Assembly: GCA_019117205.1 (NCBI GenBank)
Contig: DXAC01000109.1
Coordinates: 1 to 35,275 of the forward strand
Length of the DNA: 35,275 bases
Source: Candidatus Allofournierella merdigallinarum
GTDB lineage: Bacteria > Bacillota > Clostridia > Oscillospirales > Ruminococcaceae
Reading direction: 5' to 3'
Part shown: one piece after another, positions 23,254-31,572 of the stretch
Numbering within the stretch: the first letter of the stretch is position 1
Layout: each line of letters starts with the position of its first letter
The notes under the pieces: generated by a model
Databases searched by the model: none
What the model was told of the DNA's origin: nothing
The model's input: the letters and a program-made list of their open reading frames with translations, nothing else
Translations under genes and position numbers: made by a program

Positions 23254-25218
23254 ATGGACCTGTTTTACAGCTATCTGTCGCTGGCGGCGCTGGCGGGCTT
23301 TGCGGCGCTGTTTGCGCGGCGCACGAGCCTGCCCGCGCCGCTTGCGCCCTTTGCGGCGCTGTGCGCGGCCATGGTGTGGTTTTGCGCCGCGGGTATGCTG
23401 GGGGTGCTGATCCCCGCCGGCTGGCTCTTCTTCGCCCTGGCGGCGGCGGCCTGGGTGCTGGCTTTTGTGCCGGCGGGGGCGAAGCAGCCCGCCGCCGCGC
23501 TGAAAGAGCCGGGCTTCGCGGCCTTTTTCGTGCTGTCGGCGCTGCTGCTGGCCTTTTTCGCCTGGCGGCAGCCCATGTTCTCCACCTGGGACGAGTTCTC
23601 CTTTTGGGGCACCGCCGGCAAGATCGTCAAAACCTCCGGCGGCCTGTATGTGAACGCCGAGATCGGCTGGGCCTGGGTGGGCACCCACCGGCCGGCCCTG
23701 GTGGTGCTGGGCTGGTTTTTCCAGTTCTTCGGCGGCTACGCCGAGTGGCGGGTGCTGGCGGGCTACGACATTTTGCTTTTGAGCATCTTCTGCGCCCTGG
23801 CCGCCGGATGCAGAAAAAACGCCCCCCGGCAGTGGGTGCCGGCGCTGGCGTTCGGCTTTTTGCTGCCCTTTGTCATCACCCTGTACGGCACCGTTTCCCG
23901 CCCCACCGACCTGTACGCCTCGGCCCTGTCGGACATCCCCCTGGGCCTGACCTTTGGCGGGGCGCTGGCGGTGTACTATATCAATGAGAAAAAGGCGCTG
24001 TGGCCCACGGCCCTGGCGCTGGCCGCCCTGTGCCTGGAAAAGGACACCGGCTTTGCCCTGGCGCTGGTGGCGGCGGGCCTCATCGCCGCCGACGGGGCCT
24101 TTGACCTGCTGACGGAGAAAACGCCGCCGCGCCGCTGGGCAAAGCCCGCCGCCGGCTGGGCGGGGCTCTTCGTCACCTGCGGCCTTTCGTTCTGGAGCTG
24201 GCAGAAGTATCTGGCGGTGGCCAGCGTCGCGGACACCTCCAACGTGGGCGGCACCCAGCAGATGGGCATGGCGGAGATGGTGCTCACCGGCGTGAAAGAG
24301 CTGCTGGGCATCGGCCGCACCGAGAAGTTCTCCGCCATCATGGGCGGGCTGGTGCGGGCGCTTTTCACCTCCAGGACCACCATGATCGGCCCCTTTGCGG
24401 TGGCCGTGGCCCTGGCGTTTGCCATGGCGGCGGGGGCGGCCGTGCTCACAAGGGACAAGGCCCTGCGCCGGCAGGCGGGCCTCTTCGCGGTGCTGGGCAC
24501 GGCGGGCTTCGCGGCCTACTTTTTCTTCATCGGCCTGACCTATGTTTACGTGTTCCGGGACGAGGTGTCCGACGGGCTGGTGGGCTTCGAGCGGTATATG
24601 TACCCCTATCTGCTGGGCTGGCTGCTGGCCGCGGCGGCGCTGGTGGTGCGGGCGATGGCCGCCGAGCGCGTGCCGGGCCTGCTGACCACCGGCTTTGCAG
24701 CCATGACCCTGGCGCTGGCGGCCCTTGTCTGGCTGCGGCTGCCTTTCAGCCTGACGGTGTTCGGCGGGGGCAGCGCCGCCTATGCCGAGCGCTGGGCCAC
24801 CCGGGACGAGGCAATGGACGTTCAGGCGGCGGTGCCCGAAAACGCCCATATCTTCTTTGTGAGCCAGGGGGACGACGGCAGCCGGTGGTTCCTCTATTCC
24901 TACGAGCTCTACCCCTGGTATCTGGATTACAGCGGCAGCGACGGCCAGGGCGGCGGCGGCACCTTTGCGCTGCCGGGGGCGCTGGAAGAGGACACCCTCT
25001 ACTACCACCCCTACACCGCCGACGAGCTGCTGGCGTGCATCCGCGGCCGGGGCTGTGACTATGTGTTCGTGGAGCGGGTGGACGAGCTGTTCACCAGCGG
25101 CTATGCCGCCCTGTTCGCCGACGGGCTTGCAAACTGCGCCGAGGAGTCTGCGGTGTACGTCTGGAACGAAAGCTCCGCCGCATTTGAATTTGTCTGCAAC
25201 GTGGGGGCCGAGGGATGA
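23254..25218 (+). CDS. GT-C-like large membrane protein, paralogue C
   Basis: A 654-residue protein of the same family as those at 15754 and 19586. TWDEFSFWGTAGKI places D113 and E114 at the same position as in paralogue A, ALSDIPLGLTFGG is near 230, LEKDTGFALAL near 265, and RYMYPYLLGW near 450. VSQGDDGSRWFLYSYEL near 537 opens the C-terminal domain, which ends with ERVDELFTSGYAALFADGLA. Paralogues A and C also share a TEKF segment in a central loop. The ATG at 23254 comes 19 bases after the ptmE stop and its stop overlaps companion C by 4 bases. GT-C activity is inferred from topology and the Asp-Glu loop. Confidence 0.87.
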   Translation: MDLFYSYLSLAALAGFAALFARRTSLPAPLAPFAALCAAMVWFCAAGMLGVLIPAGWLFFALAAAAWVLAFVPAGAKQPAAALKEPGFAAFFVLSALLLAFFAWRQPMFSTWDEFSFWGTAGKIVKTSGGLYVNAEIGWAWVGTHRPALVVLGWFFQFFGGYAEWRVLAGYDILLLSIFCALAAGCRKNAPRQWVPALAFGFLLPFVITLYGTVSRPTDLYASALSDIPLGLTFGGALAVYYINEKKALWPTALALAALCLEKDTGFALALVAAGLIAADGAFDLLTEKTPPRRWAKPAAGWAGLFVTCGLSFWSWQKYLAVASVADTSNVGGTQQMGMAEMVLTGVKELLGIGRTEKFSAIMGGLVRALFTSRTTMIGPFAVAVALAFAMAAGAAVLTRDKALRRQAGLFAVLGTAGFAAYFFFIGLTYVYVFRDEVSDGLVGFERYMYPYLLGWLLAAAALVVRAMAAERVPGLLTTGFAAMTLALAALVWLRLPFSLTVFGGGSAAYAERWATRDEAMDVQAAVPENAHIFFVSQGDDGSRWFLYSYELYPWYLDYSGSDGQGGGGTFALPGALEEDTLYYHPYTADELLACIRGRGCDYVFVERVDELFTSGYAALFADGLANCAEESAVYVWNESSAAFEFVCNVGAEG

Positions 25219-25823
25219 AACGAGTGTTTGGATGGGCGAGGGAGCACCTGCTGGCCGCCTGCTATCTGGCGGCGCTGGCCCTCTGGTGCCTGTGGGCGCT
25301 GGGCAGCGCCGGCCTGGACGCGGCGAGCCGTGCCGGGCGGCCGGCGGGAGAGGACATCCCCCTTTCGAGCCTGGGGTGCCAGGACATCGCCCTGACGGAA
25401 GAGGGCCTCTGGGTCACCACCGGGGCGGACCCCCAGTTCCATCTGGAGGCGGGCCAGCCGGTGCGCAGCGTGTTTTTTGCCACCGACGCGCCGGCGGCCG
25501 GCTTCGAGGGCTACTGGGCCGGCGCGGGGGAGGATTTCAGCCTGCGCCGCCGGGTGTTTGCCCAGCAGGTGGAGGGCGGCGTGCTGCTGGTGTTCCCGGA
25601 AAGGGCACAGACCATCCGCATCGACCCGGCCGCCGGCGCGGGGGTGGTGCTGGGCGAGGGCGAAGACGCGTTCCTCACCGTGGACGGGCCGCTGGCCCTC
25701 TGGCGGTACTTTGTGCCCCGGGCCGAGCAGGCGCTGGCGCTGGCGGCGCTGCCCGCGGCGGCGGCGGTGCTGGCCGACCTGGCGCTTTTCTGGAAAGGGC
25801 GTCTTTTGAAAAAGCGGGGCTGA
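25215..25823 (+). CDS. Companion membrane protein C with DPQ-motif domain
   Basis: A 202-residue protein: N-terminal TM helix at about 12-32, extracytoplasmic domain with LWVTTGADPQFHL (D72-P73-Q74) and IRIDPAAGAGVVL near 135, then a C-terminal TM helix at about 173-192 and a basic tail (KGRLLKKRG). The IRIDP..G.V pattern matches VRIDPDSQGGVV of companion A. It starts in the stop codon of paralogue C (ATGA) and ends 25 bases before the YfhO-like gene. Family unknown to me; it is the third instance of the same two-gene module in this operon. Confidence 0.85.
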   Translation: MKRVFGWAREHLLAACYLAALALWCLWALGSAGLDAASRAGRPAGEDIPLSSLGCQDIALTEEGLWVTTGADPQFHLEAGQPVRSVFFATDAPAAGFEGYWAGAGEDFSLRRRVFAQQVEGGVLLVFPERAQTIRIDPAAGAGVVLGEGEDAFLTVDGPLALWRYFVPRAEQALALAALPAAAAVLADLALFWKGRLLKKRG

Positions 25824-25848
25824 CGGGCCCCGCCCTGCGAGGTTTGGA

Positions 25849-28326
25849 ATGGACAAGGCAAAACGTTTTTTGAAACGCCCCGCCGGGCGGCTCTGGCTGG
25901 CGGCGGGAGGCATGGCCCTGCTCGTCTGCGCCGTGTACGCCGCCTGCGGCTTTTGGCCCTTTGGGCCGAACTCGGTGATGACCGGCGATTTGAACAGCCA
26001 GTATATCCCGTTCTACGCCCATTTCTACGACGCGGTGCGGGGGGGCGGCAGCCTGTTCTACGCCGACGACCTGGGGCTGGGCGGCGGGGCGTTCGCCCTG
26101 TTCGCCTACTACTTCGCCAGCCCCTTTGCCTGGCTGTATCTTTTCGTCGCGCCGGAGTTCTACGGCCAGCTGTGCTGCCTTGTCTGGGCGGTCAAGGTGG
26201 TGCTGGCGGCGGCGGCGTTCTGCTTTTATCTCGAGCGCCGCTGGGGCGGCGAAAACGCGGCCTGGCTGCCCCTGTGCTGGTGCTACGGCCTGATGGGCTA
26301 CGCGGTGGCCTACGCCCAGAACGTCCTCTGGCTGGACGCGGTCATCCTGCTGCCGCTGGTGTGCGCCGGCATCGACCGGCTGCTGGCGGGCAGGGGGGCC
26401 GTGGGCTTTTCGCTGGCGCTGGCGGCGGCCATCTTCACCAACTTCTACATGGGGTATATGCTCTGCCTGTTCTCCGCGCTGTATTTCCTCGCGGGGTTGG
26501 CGGTGGGGCGGCCCGGGGCGAAAGGGGCCCTTTGCGCCTGCGGCCGCTTCGCGGCGGCGGGCGTCACGGCGGCGGCCCTGGCCGGCGCGGTGCTGCTGCC
26601 GGCGGTGGGGGAGATCCTGCAGGTGAAATCCGCCGGGGCGGACCTTTCCGGCGGCGGGCAGTTCTCGCCGCTGGAGCTCGTGCAGAAATTCTTCACCGGA
26701 AACTTCGTCTGGGCGGATGTGCAAAGCGGCCTGCCCCCGGTGTACTGCGGCATGGTGGGCCTTGCCGCGGCGCTGCTCTATTTCTGCTCCGCCCGGCCCC
26801 GGCGGGAAAAGCTGGTGTACGGCGCCTTTGCCGCCCTGCTGGCGGTGAGCCTGTGGTGGCGGCCGCTGGACCTTGTCTGGCACGGCTTTGCCGCCCCCAA
26901 CTGGTTCCCCTACCGCCAGAGCTTTCTGCTGGTGTTCCTGCTGCTGGCCCTGGGCGCGGGGGCGCTGACCGGGCCGGTGCCCCTGAAGCGGTGCCTGGCC
27001 GCCGGGGCGCTGGCGGCGGGCCTCGGGGCGCTGGTGTACTTTGTCCGCGCCGAGACCTACGGCCGGCGGCGCTGGCTGCTGGCCTGCTGCGTGCTGGCGG
27101 CGGCCATCGGCCTCGCCTGGCTGTGGGGCCGCTTTAAAGACGGCAAAAAGCGGCTGGCCGCCGGGGCGCTGGCGCTGCTGGCCGCCGGGGACCTGGCGCT
27201 GAACGCCGCCTGGGCGTTTCCCCTGTTCGAGGCCTACCCGGTGGCGGACTACGCCGCCTTTGTGCGGGCGGGGCGGGCCACCGTGCGGGCGGTGGAGGAG
27301 CAGAACGGCGAAGACCTGCGGCTGGAAAAGAGCTTTTTCCGCACCCTCAACGACCCCATGCTGCTGGGCTACCAGGGGCTGACCCATTTCAGCAGCGTGC
27401 AGGACGGGGCCTCCTCCATCCTGCTGATGGCCCTGGGCTACCGCAACTACGGCTCCAGCTACGGCTACGGCGCGGGCAGCACCGCCGCCGCCGACAGCCT
27501 TTTGTCGGTGGGGTGGCTGATGGCGCGGGAGGGGGACGCGGTGCCCACCCACTTTGAGCAAACGGAGATCGCCGCCCCCTGGCGGGTGTACCAAAACCCG
27601 GACGCCCTGCCCCGGGCGCTCTGGTCGCCCGCCGATGTGTCGGCCTTTGAGCTGGCCGAGGGCCTGGACGCTTTCGAGGCGGCGGAAACTCTTTACACCG
27701 CCCTGCTGGGGCGCCAGACGGCCCTGTTCACACCGGTGGAAAGCGCGGAGAGCGGCGGGGAATTTGATTTGACGATGCCCGAAAGCGGCATCCTCTACGC
27801 GGTCTTTTCCGGGGCGGGGGCGGACGTGCCCCTTTCGGTGAACGGCCAGGATAAGGGCACGGTGCTCTCCATCGACCGGTCGGCGGACGCGGCGGTGGAC
27901 CTGGGCCGCTTTGCGGCGGGGGACGCCGTAAAGGTGACCCTGGACGCGGCGGTGGACGCCGCCCGCTTCGCGGTGCTGGACGAGGGGGCGCTGGCCGACG
28001 CCTGCGACGAACTGCGGGCCACGGCCCCGGCGGTGACGAGCTGGCGGGACGGGGCCATCGGGCTGGCGGCGGACGCGGCGGAAGAGGGCCTGGTGGTGCT
28101 CACGGTGCCCTATGACGAAAACTGGCGGGCCGAAGTGGACGGCGCGCCGGCCGAGGTGCAAAGGGCGGCGGGGGCGCTGGCGGCGGTGGAACTGCCCGCG
28201 GGCAGCCACAGCCTGCGGCTGACCTGGGCCCAGCCGGGCGCGGCGGCGGGCCTGTGCCTTTCGGCCCTGGGCGCGCTGGGCCTTTTGGCGCTGGCCCTTT
28301 GGCAGCGCAAACAAAAACAAAAGTAA
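25849..28326 (+). CDS. YfhO-family membrane protein, putative GT-C glycosyltransferase
   Basis: An 825-residue protein with about 13 TM segments and a C-terminal extracytoplasmic domain. The YfhO signature GDLNSQYIPFYAHFYDAV (about residues 45-62), with Asp in the first external loop, is clear, as is the second conserved region NWFPYRQSFLL near 350. The late segment with VPYDENWRAEVDG near 755 and a final TM helix also fits the family. Bacillus YfhO is thought to transfer GlcNAc from a polyprenyl phosphate carrier to lipoteichoic acid. Here the sugar is unknown and no CsbB-like carrier synthase or GtcA-like flippase is in the window. ATG at 25849 follows GCGAGG by 6 bases. Confidence 0.9.
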   Translation: MDKAKRFLKRPAGRLWLAAGGMALLVCAVYAACGFWPFGPNSVMTGDLNSQYIPFYAHFYDAVRGGGSLFYADDLGLGGGAFALFAYYFASPFAWLYLFVAPEFYGQLCCLVWAVKVVLAAAAFCFYLERRWGGENAAWLPLCWCYGLMGYAVAYAQNVLWLDAVILLPLVCAGIDRLLAGRGAVGFSLALAAAIFTNFYMGYMLCLFSALYFLAGLAVGRPGAKGALCACGRFAAAGVTAAALAGAVLLPAVGEILQVKSAGADLSGGGQFSPLELVQKFFTGNFVWADVQSGLPPVYCGMVGLAAALLYFCSARPRREKLVYGAFAALLAVSLWWRPLDLVWHGFAAPNWFPYRQSFLLVFLLLALGAGALTGPVPLKRCLAAGALAAGLGALVYFVRAETYGRRRWLLACCVLAAAIGLAWLWGRFKDGKKRLAAGALALLAAGDLALNAAWAFPLFEAYPVADYAAFVRAGRATVRAVEEQNGEDLRLEKSFFRTLNDPMLLGYQGLTHFSSVQDGASSILLMALGYRNYGSSYGYGAGSTAAADSLLSVGWLMAREGDAVPTHFEQTEIAAPWRVYQNPDALPRALWSPADVSAFELAEGLDAFEAAETLYTALLGRQTALFTPVESAESGGEFDLTMPESGILYAVFSGAGADVPLSVNGQDKGTVLSIDRSADAAVDLGRFAAGDAVKVTLDAAVDAARFAVLDEGALADACDELRATAPAVTSWRDGAIGLAADAAEEGLVVLTVPYDENWRAEVDGAPAEVQRAAGALAAVELPAGSHSLRLTWAQPGAAAGLCLSALGALGLLALALWQRKQKQK

Positions 28327-28337
28327 GGAGCGATAGG

Positions 28338-29336
28338 ATGCGGGACGTTCTCATCATCGCCGAGGCGGGGGTCAACCACAACGGCAGTCTGGAGATGGCA
28401 AAACAGATGGCGCTGGCGGCCAAAAACGCCGGGGCGGACGTGGTGAAATACCAGACCGCCGTGCCGGAGCTGGTGGTGTCGAAATTTGCCCCCAAGGCGG
28501 AATACCAGAAAGCCCAGACGGGGGACGGGGAGAGCCAGCTGGAGATGATCCGGCGGCTGCATTTCGATTTCGAGGGCCACCGGCAGCTGAAAGAATACTG
28601 CGATTCCATCGGCATCCAGTACCTCTCGGCGGCCTTTGACCTGCCCAGCGTGGAGTTTTTGAAAGAGCTGGACCTGCCTTTCTTTAAGATACCCAGCGGC
28701 GAGATCACCAACCTGCCCTATCTGGAGGCGGTGGCGGCGGCGAAAAAGCCGGTGGTGCTCTCCACCGGCATGAGCACCCTGCCGGAGATCGAGGACGCCC
28801 TGTCCGTGCTGGAGGACGGCGGCTGCCCGGGGGTGACGCTGCTCCACTGCAACACCCAGTACCCCACCCCCTACGAGGACGCGAACCTGCTGGCCATGCT
28901 GGAGCTGGCGGAACAGTTCGCCGTGCCGGTGGGCCTTTCCGACCACACCCCCGGCTGGGAGTGCGACGTGGCCGCGGCGGCCCTGGGGGCAGTGGTCATC
29001 GAAAAGCACTTCACCCTGGACAAGGCCCTGCCCGGCCCGGACCACAAGGCCAGCCTGGACGTGCCCGAGCTCACCGCCATGATCCGGGCGGTGCGCCACA
29101 CCCAGGCCGCCCTCGGCACCGGCCGTAAGGCGGTGAGCGCCAGCGAGGCGGGCAACAAGCCCGTTGCCCGCAAGAGCATCGTGGCGGCGCGGCCCATCCG
29201 CAAGGGGGAGATCTTCACCGCCGAAAACCTCACCACCAAGCGCCCGGGCGACGGCGTGTCTCCCATGCGCTGGCACGAGGTGCTGGGCTGCGCGGCCAAG
29301 CGGGACTTTGCCGAGGACGAAAAGATCGAGCTGTAA
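28338..29336 (+). CDS. legI: LegI/NeuB-type nonulosonate synthase
   Basis: A 332-residue synthase condensing phosphoenolpyruvate with a diacetamido-hexose to make legionaminic acid. The NeuB domain (about 1-250) begins IIAEAGVNHNGS, carries FKIPSGEITNLPYLE near 115-129, HCNTQYPTPYEDANL near 172-186, and GLSDHTPG plus EKHFTLD around 197-224. A SAF antifreeze-like domain occupies about 275-332 (IVAARPIRKGEIFTAENL). NeuB, PseI and LegI are related; the LegG and LegB/LegC neighbours indicate the Leg branch. ATG at 28338 has TAAGGAG 7 bases upstream, overlapping the YfhO stop codon, so initiation is close-coupled. Confidence 0.92.
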   Translation: MRDVLIIAEAGVNHNGSLEMAKQMALAAKNAGADVVKYQTAVPELVVSKFAPKAEYQKAQTGDGESQLEMIRRLHFDFEGHRQLKEYCDSIGIQYLSAAFDLPSVEFLKELDLPFFKIPSGEITNLPYLEAVAAAKKPVVLSTGMSTLPEIEDALSVLEDGGCPGVTLLHCNTQYPTPYEDANLLAMLELAEQFAVPVGLSDHTPGWECDVAAAALGAVVIEKHFTLDKALPGPDHKASLDVPELTAMIRAVRHTQAALGTGRKAVSASEAGNKPVARKSIVAARPIRKGEIFTAENLTTKRPGDGVSPMRWHEVLGCAAKRDFAEDEKIEL

Positions 29337-29351
29337 AAAGGAGGAAAGGCC

Positions 29352-30533
29352 ATGGAGCGTCTGCGCGTTGCCGTCGTCACCGGCACCCGGGCGGAGTACG
29401 GCCTGCTGCGCCCTGTTCTGCAAAAGCTGGCCGCCCGGCCGGACGCCGAGCCGGCGCTGCTGGTCACCGGGGCGCATCTTTCGGAAAAATACGGCGCCAC
29501 CGTGAGCGAGATCGAGGCGGACAGCCTGCCCATCGCCGCCCGCATCCCCATCCTGTTCGACGAGGACGCGGGGCCCCTTGCCACCGCCCGGGCGGTGGAG
29601 CGGGCGCTGCGGGGGTTTTCGGCGTGGTTTTCGGAAAACCGCCCCGCCTGCTGCCTTGTGCTGGGGGACCGGTATGAGATATTGGCCGCCGCCGAAGCTG
29701 CGGCCCTTGCCGGGGTGCCGGTGGCCCACATCAGCGGGGGCGACGTGACGCTGGGCGCCCAGGACGAGTGGTACCGCCACTGCATCACCAAGATCGCCCA
29801 CCTGCATTTTCCCAGCTGCGCCGAGTCCGCCGCCCGCCTCGTCCGCATGGGCGAGGCGCCGGACACGGTGTTCAACGTGGGGGGCCTGGGGGATGAGAAC
29901 ATCCGCCGGATGGAAAAGCTGCCTCCCGCGCCTTTGAGCGAGAGCGTGGGCTTTGACCTGACCCGGCCCTTTGGCCTGGTGACCTTTCACCCCCAAACGG
30001 CGGGCGGGGCGGACCCGGCGGCCCAGGCCCGGGCGCTGCTGGAGGCCATGGACGAGATCACCCGCGACACCGGCCTGGTCTGGCTGGTGACCAAGGCCAA
30101 CGCCGACGCGGGCGGGCAGGTCATCAACGAGATGTGGGACGCATGGGGCGAAAAGCACCCGGACACGGCGGCGGTGCGCACAAGCCTCGGCGTCAGGCGG
30201 TATCTCTCCGCCATGGCCGCCGCGGCCCTGGTGCTGGGCAACTCCTCCAGCGGCGTGGTGGAGACCCCCACCTTTGGGGTGCCGGCGGTGAACATCGGCG
30301 CCCGGCAGCAGGGGCGGCCGGTGTGCGAAAACGTGATCTGCTGCCCGGCGGAGAAAACGGCCATCGCCGCGGCGGTGAAAAAAGCCCTGAGCCCGGCGTT
30401 CGCCGCCGTTGCAAAGGGCGCGAAAAGCCCCTATAATGGGGGAGACACCAGCGGCAGGATCGTGAACATTTTGCTGGAGGCGGCGCGCCGGCCCGGCTTC
30501 GGCGGCCCGAAACGGTTTTACGACGGCCCCTGA
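29352..30533 (+). CDS. legG: LegG/NeuC-type hydrolysing UDP-sugar 2-epimerase
   Basis: A 393-residue GT-B-fold epimerase that would release the nucleotide and invert C2 of the diacetamido sugar, giving the LegI substrate. The N-terminal VVTGTRAEYGLLRPV (residues 8-22), LGDRYE near 101-106, AHISGGDVT near 126-134, the HPQT segment near 216 and the GNSSSGVVETPTFG nucleotide site near 296-309 are all typical. ATG at 29352 has AAAAAGGAGG 7 bases upstream and starts 15 bases after legI. Its presence rather than a PseG-type hydrolase is the main evidence that the product is legionaminic and not pseudaminic acid. Confidence 0.92.
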   Translation: MERLRVAVVTGTRAEYGLLRPVLQKLAARPDAEPALLVTGAHLSEKYGATVSEIEADSLPIAARIPILFDEDAGPLATARAVERALRGFSAWFSENRPACCLVLGDRYEILAAAEAAALAGVPVAHISGGDVTLGAQDEWYRHCITKIAHLHFPSCAESAARLVRMGEAPDTVFNVGGLGDENIRRMEKLPPAPLSESVGFDLTRPFGLVTFHPQTAGGADPAAQARALLEAMDEITRDTGLVWLVTKANADAGGQVINEMWDAWGEKHPDTAAVRTSLGVRRYLSAMAAAALVLGNSSSGVVETPTFGVPAVNIGARQQGRPVCENVICCPAEKTAIAAAVKKALSPAFAAVAKGAKSPYNGGDTSGRIVNILLEAARRPGFGGPKRFYDGP

Positions 30534-30542
30534 GCCGTTTTC

Positions 30543-30559
30543 CCGGGGCGGGGCCCCGG
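30543..30559 (+). other. Intercistronic GC hairpin after legG
   Basis: CCGGGGC and GCCCCGG form a 7-bp all-GC stem with a three-base loop, 9 bases after the legG stop. No T run follows, so it is not a standard terminator. It could stabilise the upstream mRNA or slow the polymerase between legG and the next gene. Confidence 0.3.
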
Positions 30560-30589
30560 ACCCTTTGCGAAAGAGGTGCTTTGTACAGT

Positions 30590-31567
30590 ATGAAACTTCT
30601 CATTGTGGGCCTGGGCAGCATGGGCAAGCGCCGGGCGCGGCTTTTAAAGGGCATTGATGCCTCCATCGCCCTGGCGGGGGTGGACACCGCCCCCTCCCGC
30701 CGCCAGGAGGCGGCGGCTTTGGGGGTGGAGGGCTTTGAGAGCATCGGGGCGGCGCTGGCCGCGGCGCGCTTTGACGGCGCGCTGGTGTGTACCGCGCCGC
30801 TGACCCACGCGGCCATCATCCGCCAGCTGCTGGAGGCGGGCCTGCCGGTGTTCACCGAGTTGAACCTGGTCAGCGACGGCTACGCCGAAAACATGGTGCT
30901 GGCAAAGGAAAAGGGGCTGCCCCTGTTCCTCTCCTCCACCATGCTCTACCGGGGGGAGACCCGGTACATCAAGAGCCGGGTGGAGGCGTTTAAAAAGCCG
31001 GTGAACTACATCTACCACATCGGCCAGTACCTGCCGGACTGGCACCCCTGGGAGAACTACAAGAACTTCTTTGTGGGCGACGCGCGCACCGGCGGGGTGC
31101 GGGAGATCTTCGGCATCGACCTGCCCTGGCTGCTGGACACTTTCGGCCCGGTGAAGAGCCTGCACGCGGAAAAGGACAAGCTCAGCGAGCTGGAGATCGC
31201 CTATCCGGACAGCGTCTTTGTGACCCTGCGCCATGAAAACGGCACCAAGGGTATGCTGGCGGTGGATGTGGTCAGCCCCAAGGCGGTGCGGAATTTCGAG
31301 TGCTTCGGCGAGGGGCTGCACCTGTTCTGGGAGGGCAACCCCAGGAGCCTTTTCGACTTCGACCACGCCAGCGGCGAGAAGAGAGCGGTGAACACCTACG
31401 CCAGCGTGGAGCAGGACCCCCGTTACAGCGACAACATCGTGGAGAACGCCTACGTGGACGAGCTGCAAAACTTTTTGGGGGTGCTGGCGGGCAAAGAAGA
31501 GGCCCTGTACAGCTTTGAAAAGGACCTGGAGACCATCCGGCTGATCGAGGCCATCGAGGAGGCGTGA
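30590..31567 (+). CDS. Gfo/Idh/MocA-like protein lacking canonical catalytic residues
   Basis: A 325-residue protein with an N-terminal Rossmann motif VGLGSMGKRRA (residues 5-15) and a Gfo/Idh/MocA C-terminal sheet domain. The usual EKP motif is replaced by FTELNLVSDGY near 91-101. In the second motif region, where the paralogue at 32328 has DLIHEWD, this protein reads EIFGIDLPW, so the expected His is missing. It shares YLPDWHPWENY with YLPDWRPGVDY of that paralogue. NAD(P) binding is likely, but a normal dehydrogenase reaction is doubtful. ATG at 30590 was chosen; a TTG three codons earlier is 4 bases from AGAGG and is possible. Confidence 0.85.
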   Translation: MKLLIVGLGSMGKRRARLLKGIDASIALAGVDTAPSRRQEAAALGVEGFESIGAALAAARFDGALVCTAPLTHAAIIRQLLEAGLPVFTELNLVSDGYAENMVLAKEKGLPLFLSSTMLYRGETRYIKSRVEAFKKPVNYIYHIGQYLPDWHPWENYKNFFVGDARTGGVREIFGIDLPWLLDTFGPVKSLHAEKDKLSELEIAYPDSVFVTLRHENGTKGMLAVDVVSPKAVRNFECFGEGLHLFWEGNPRSLFDFDHASGEKRAVNTYASVEQDPRYSDNIVENAYVDELQNFLGVLAGKEEALYSFEKDLETIRLIEAIEEA

Positions 31568-31572
31568 GCGGA

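Noticed and set aside
25675-28320. Long antisense open frame (881 codons) opposite the YfhO-family gene
   Set aside because: Opposite a clear family member; its protein is dominated by Gln, Gly, Arg and Pro with no recognisable domain. Similar antisense frames at 23155-25008, 14080-16149 and 28110-30158 were rejected for the same reason.
31564-31572. GTG start for the SUFU gene overlapping the previous stop codon
   Set aside because: The AGGAGG lies only one base before this GTG, too close for initiation; the ATG at 31573 is 10 bases away and better placed.
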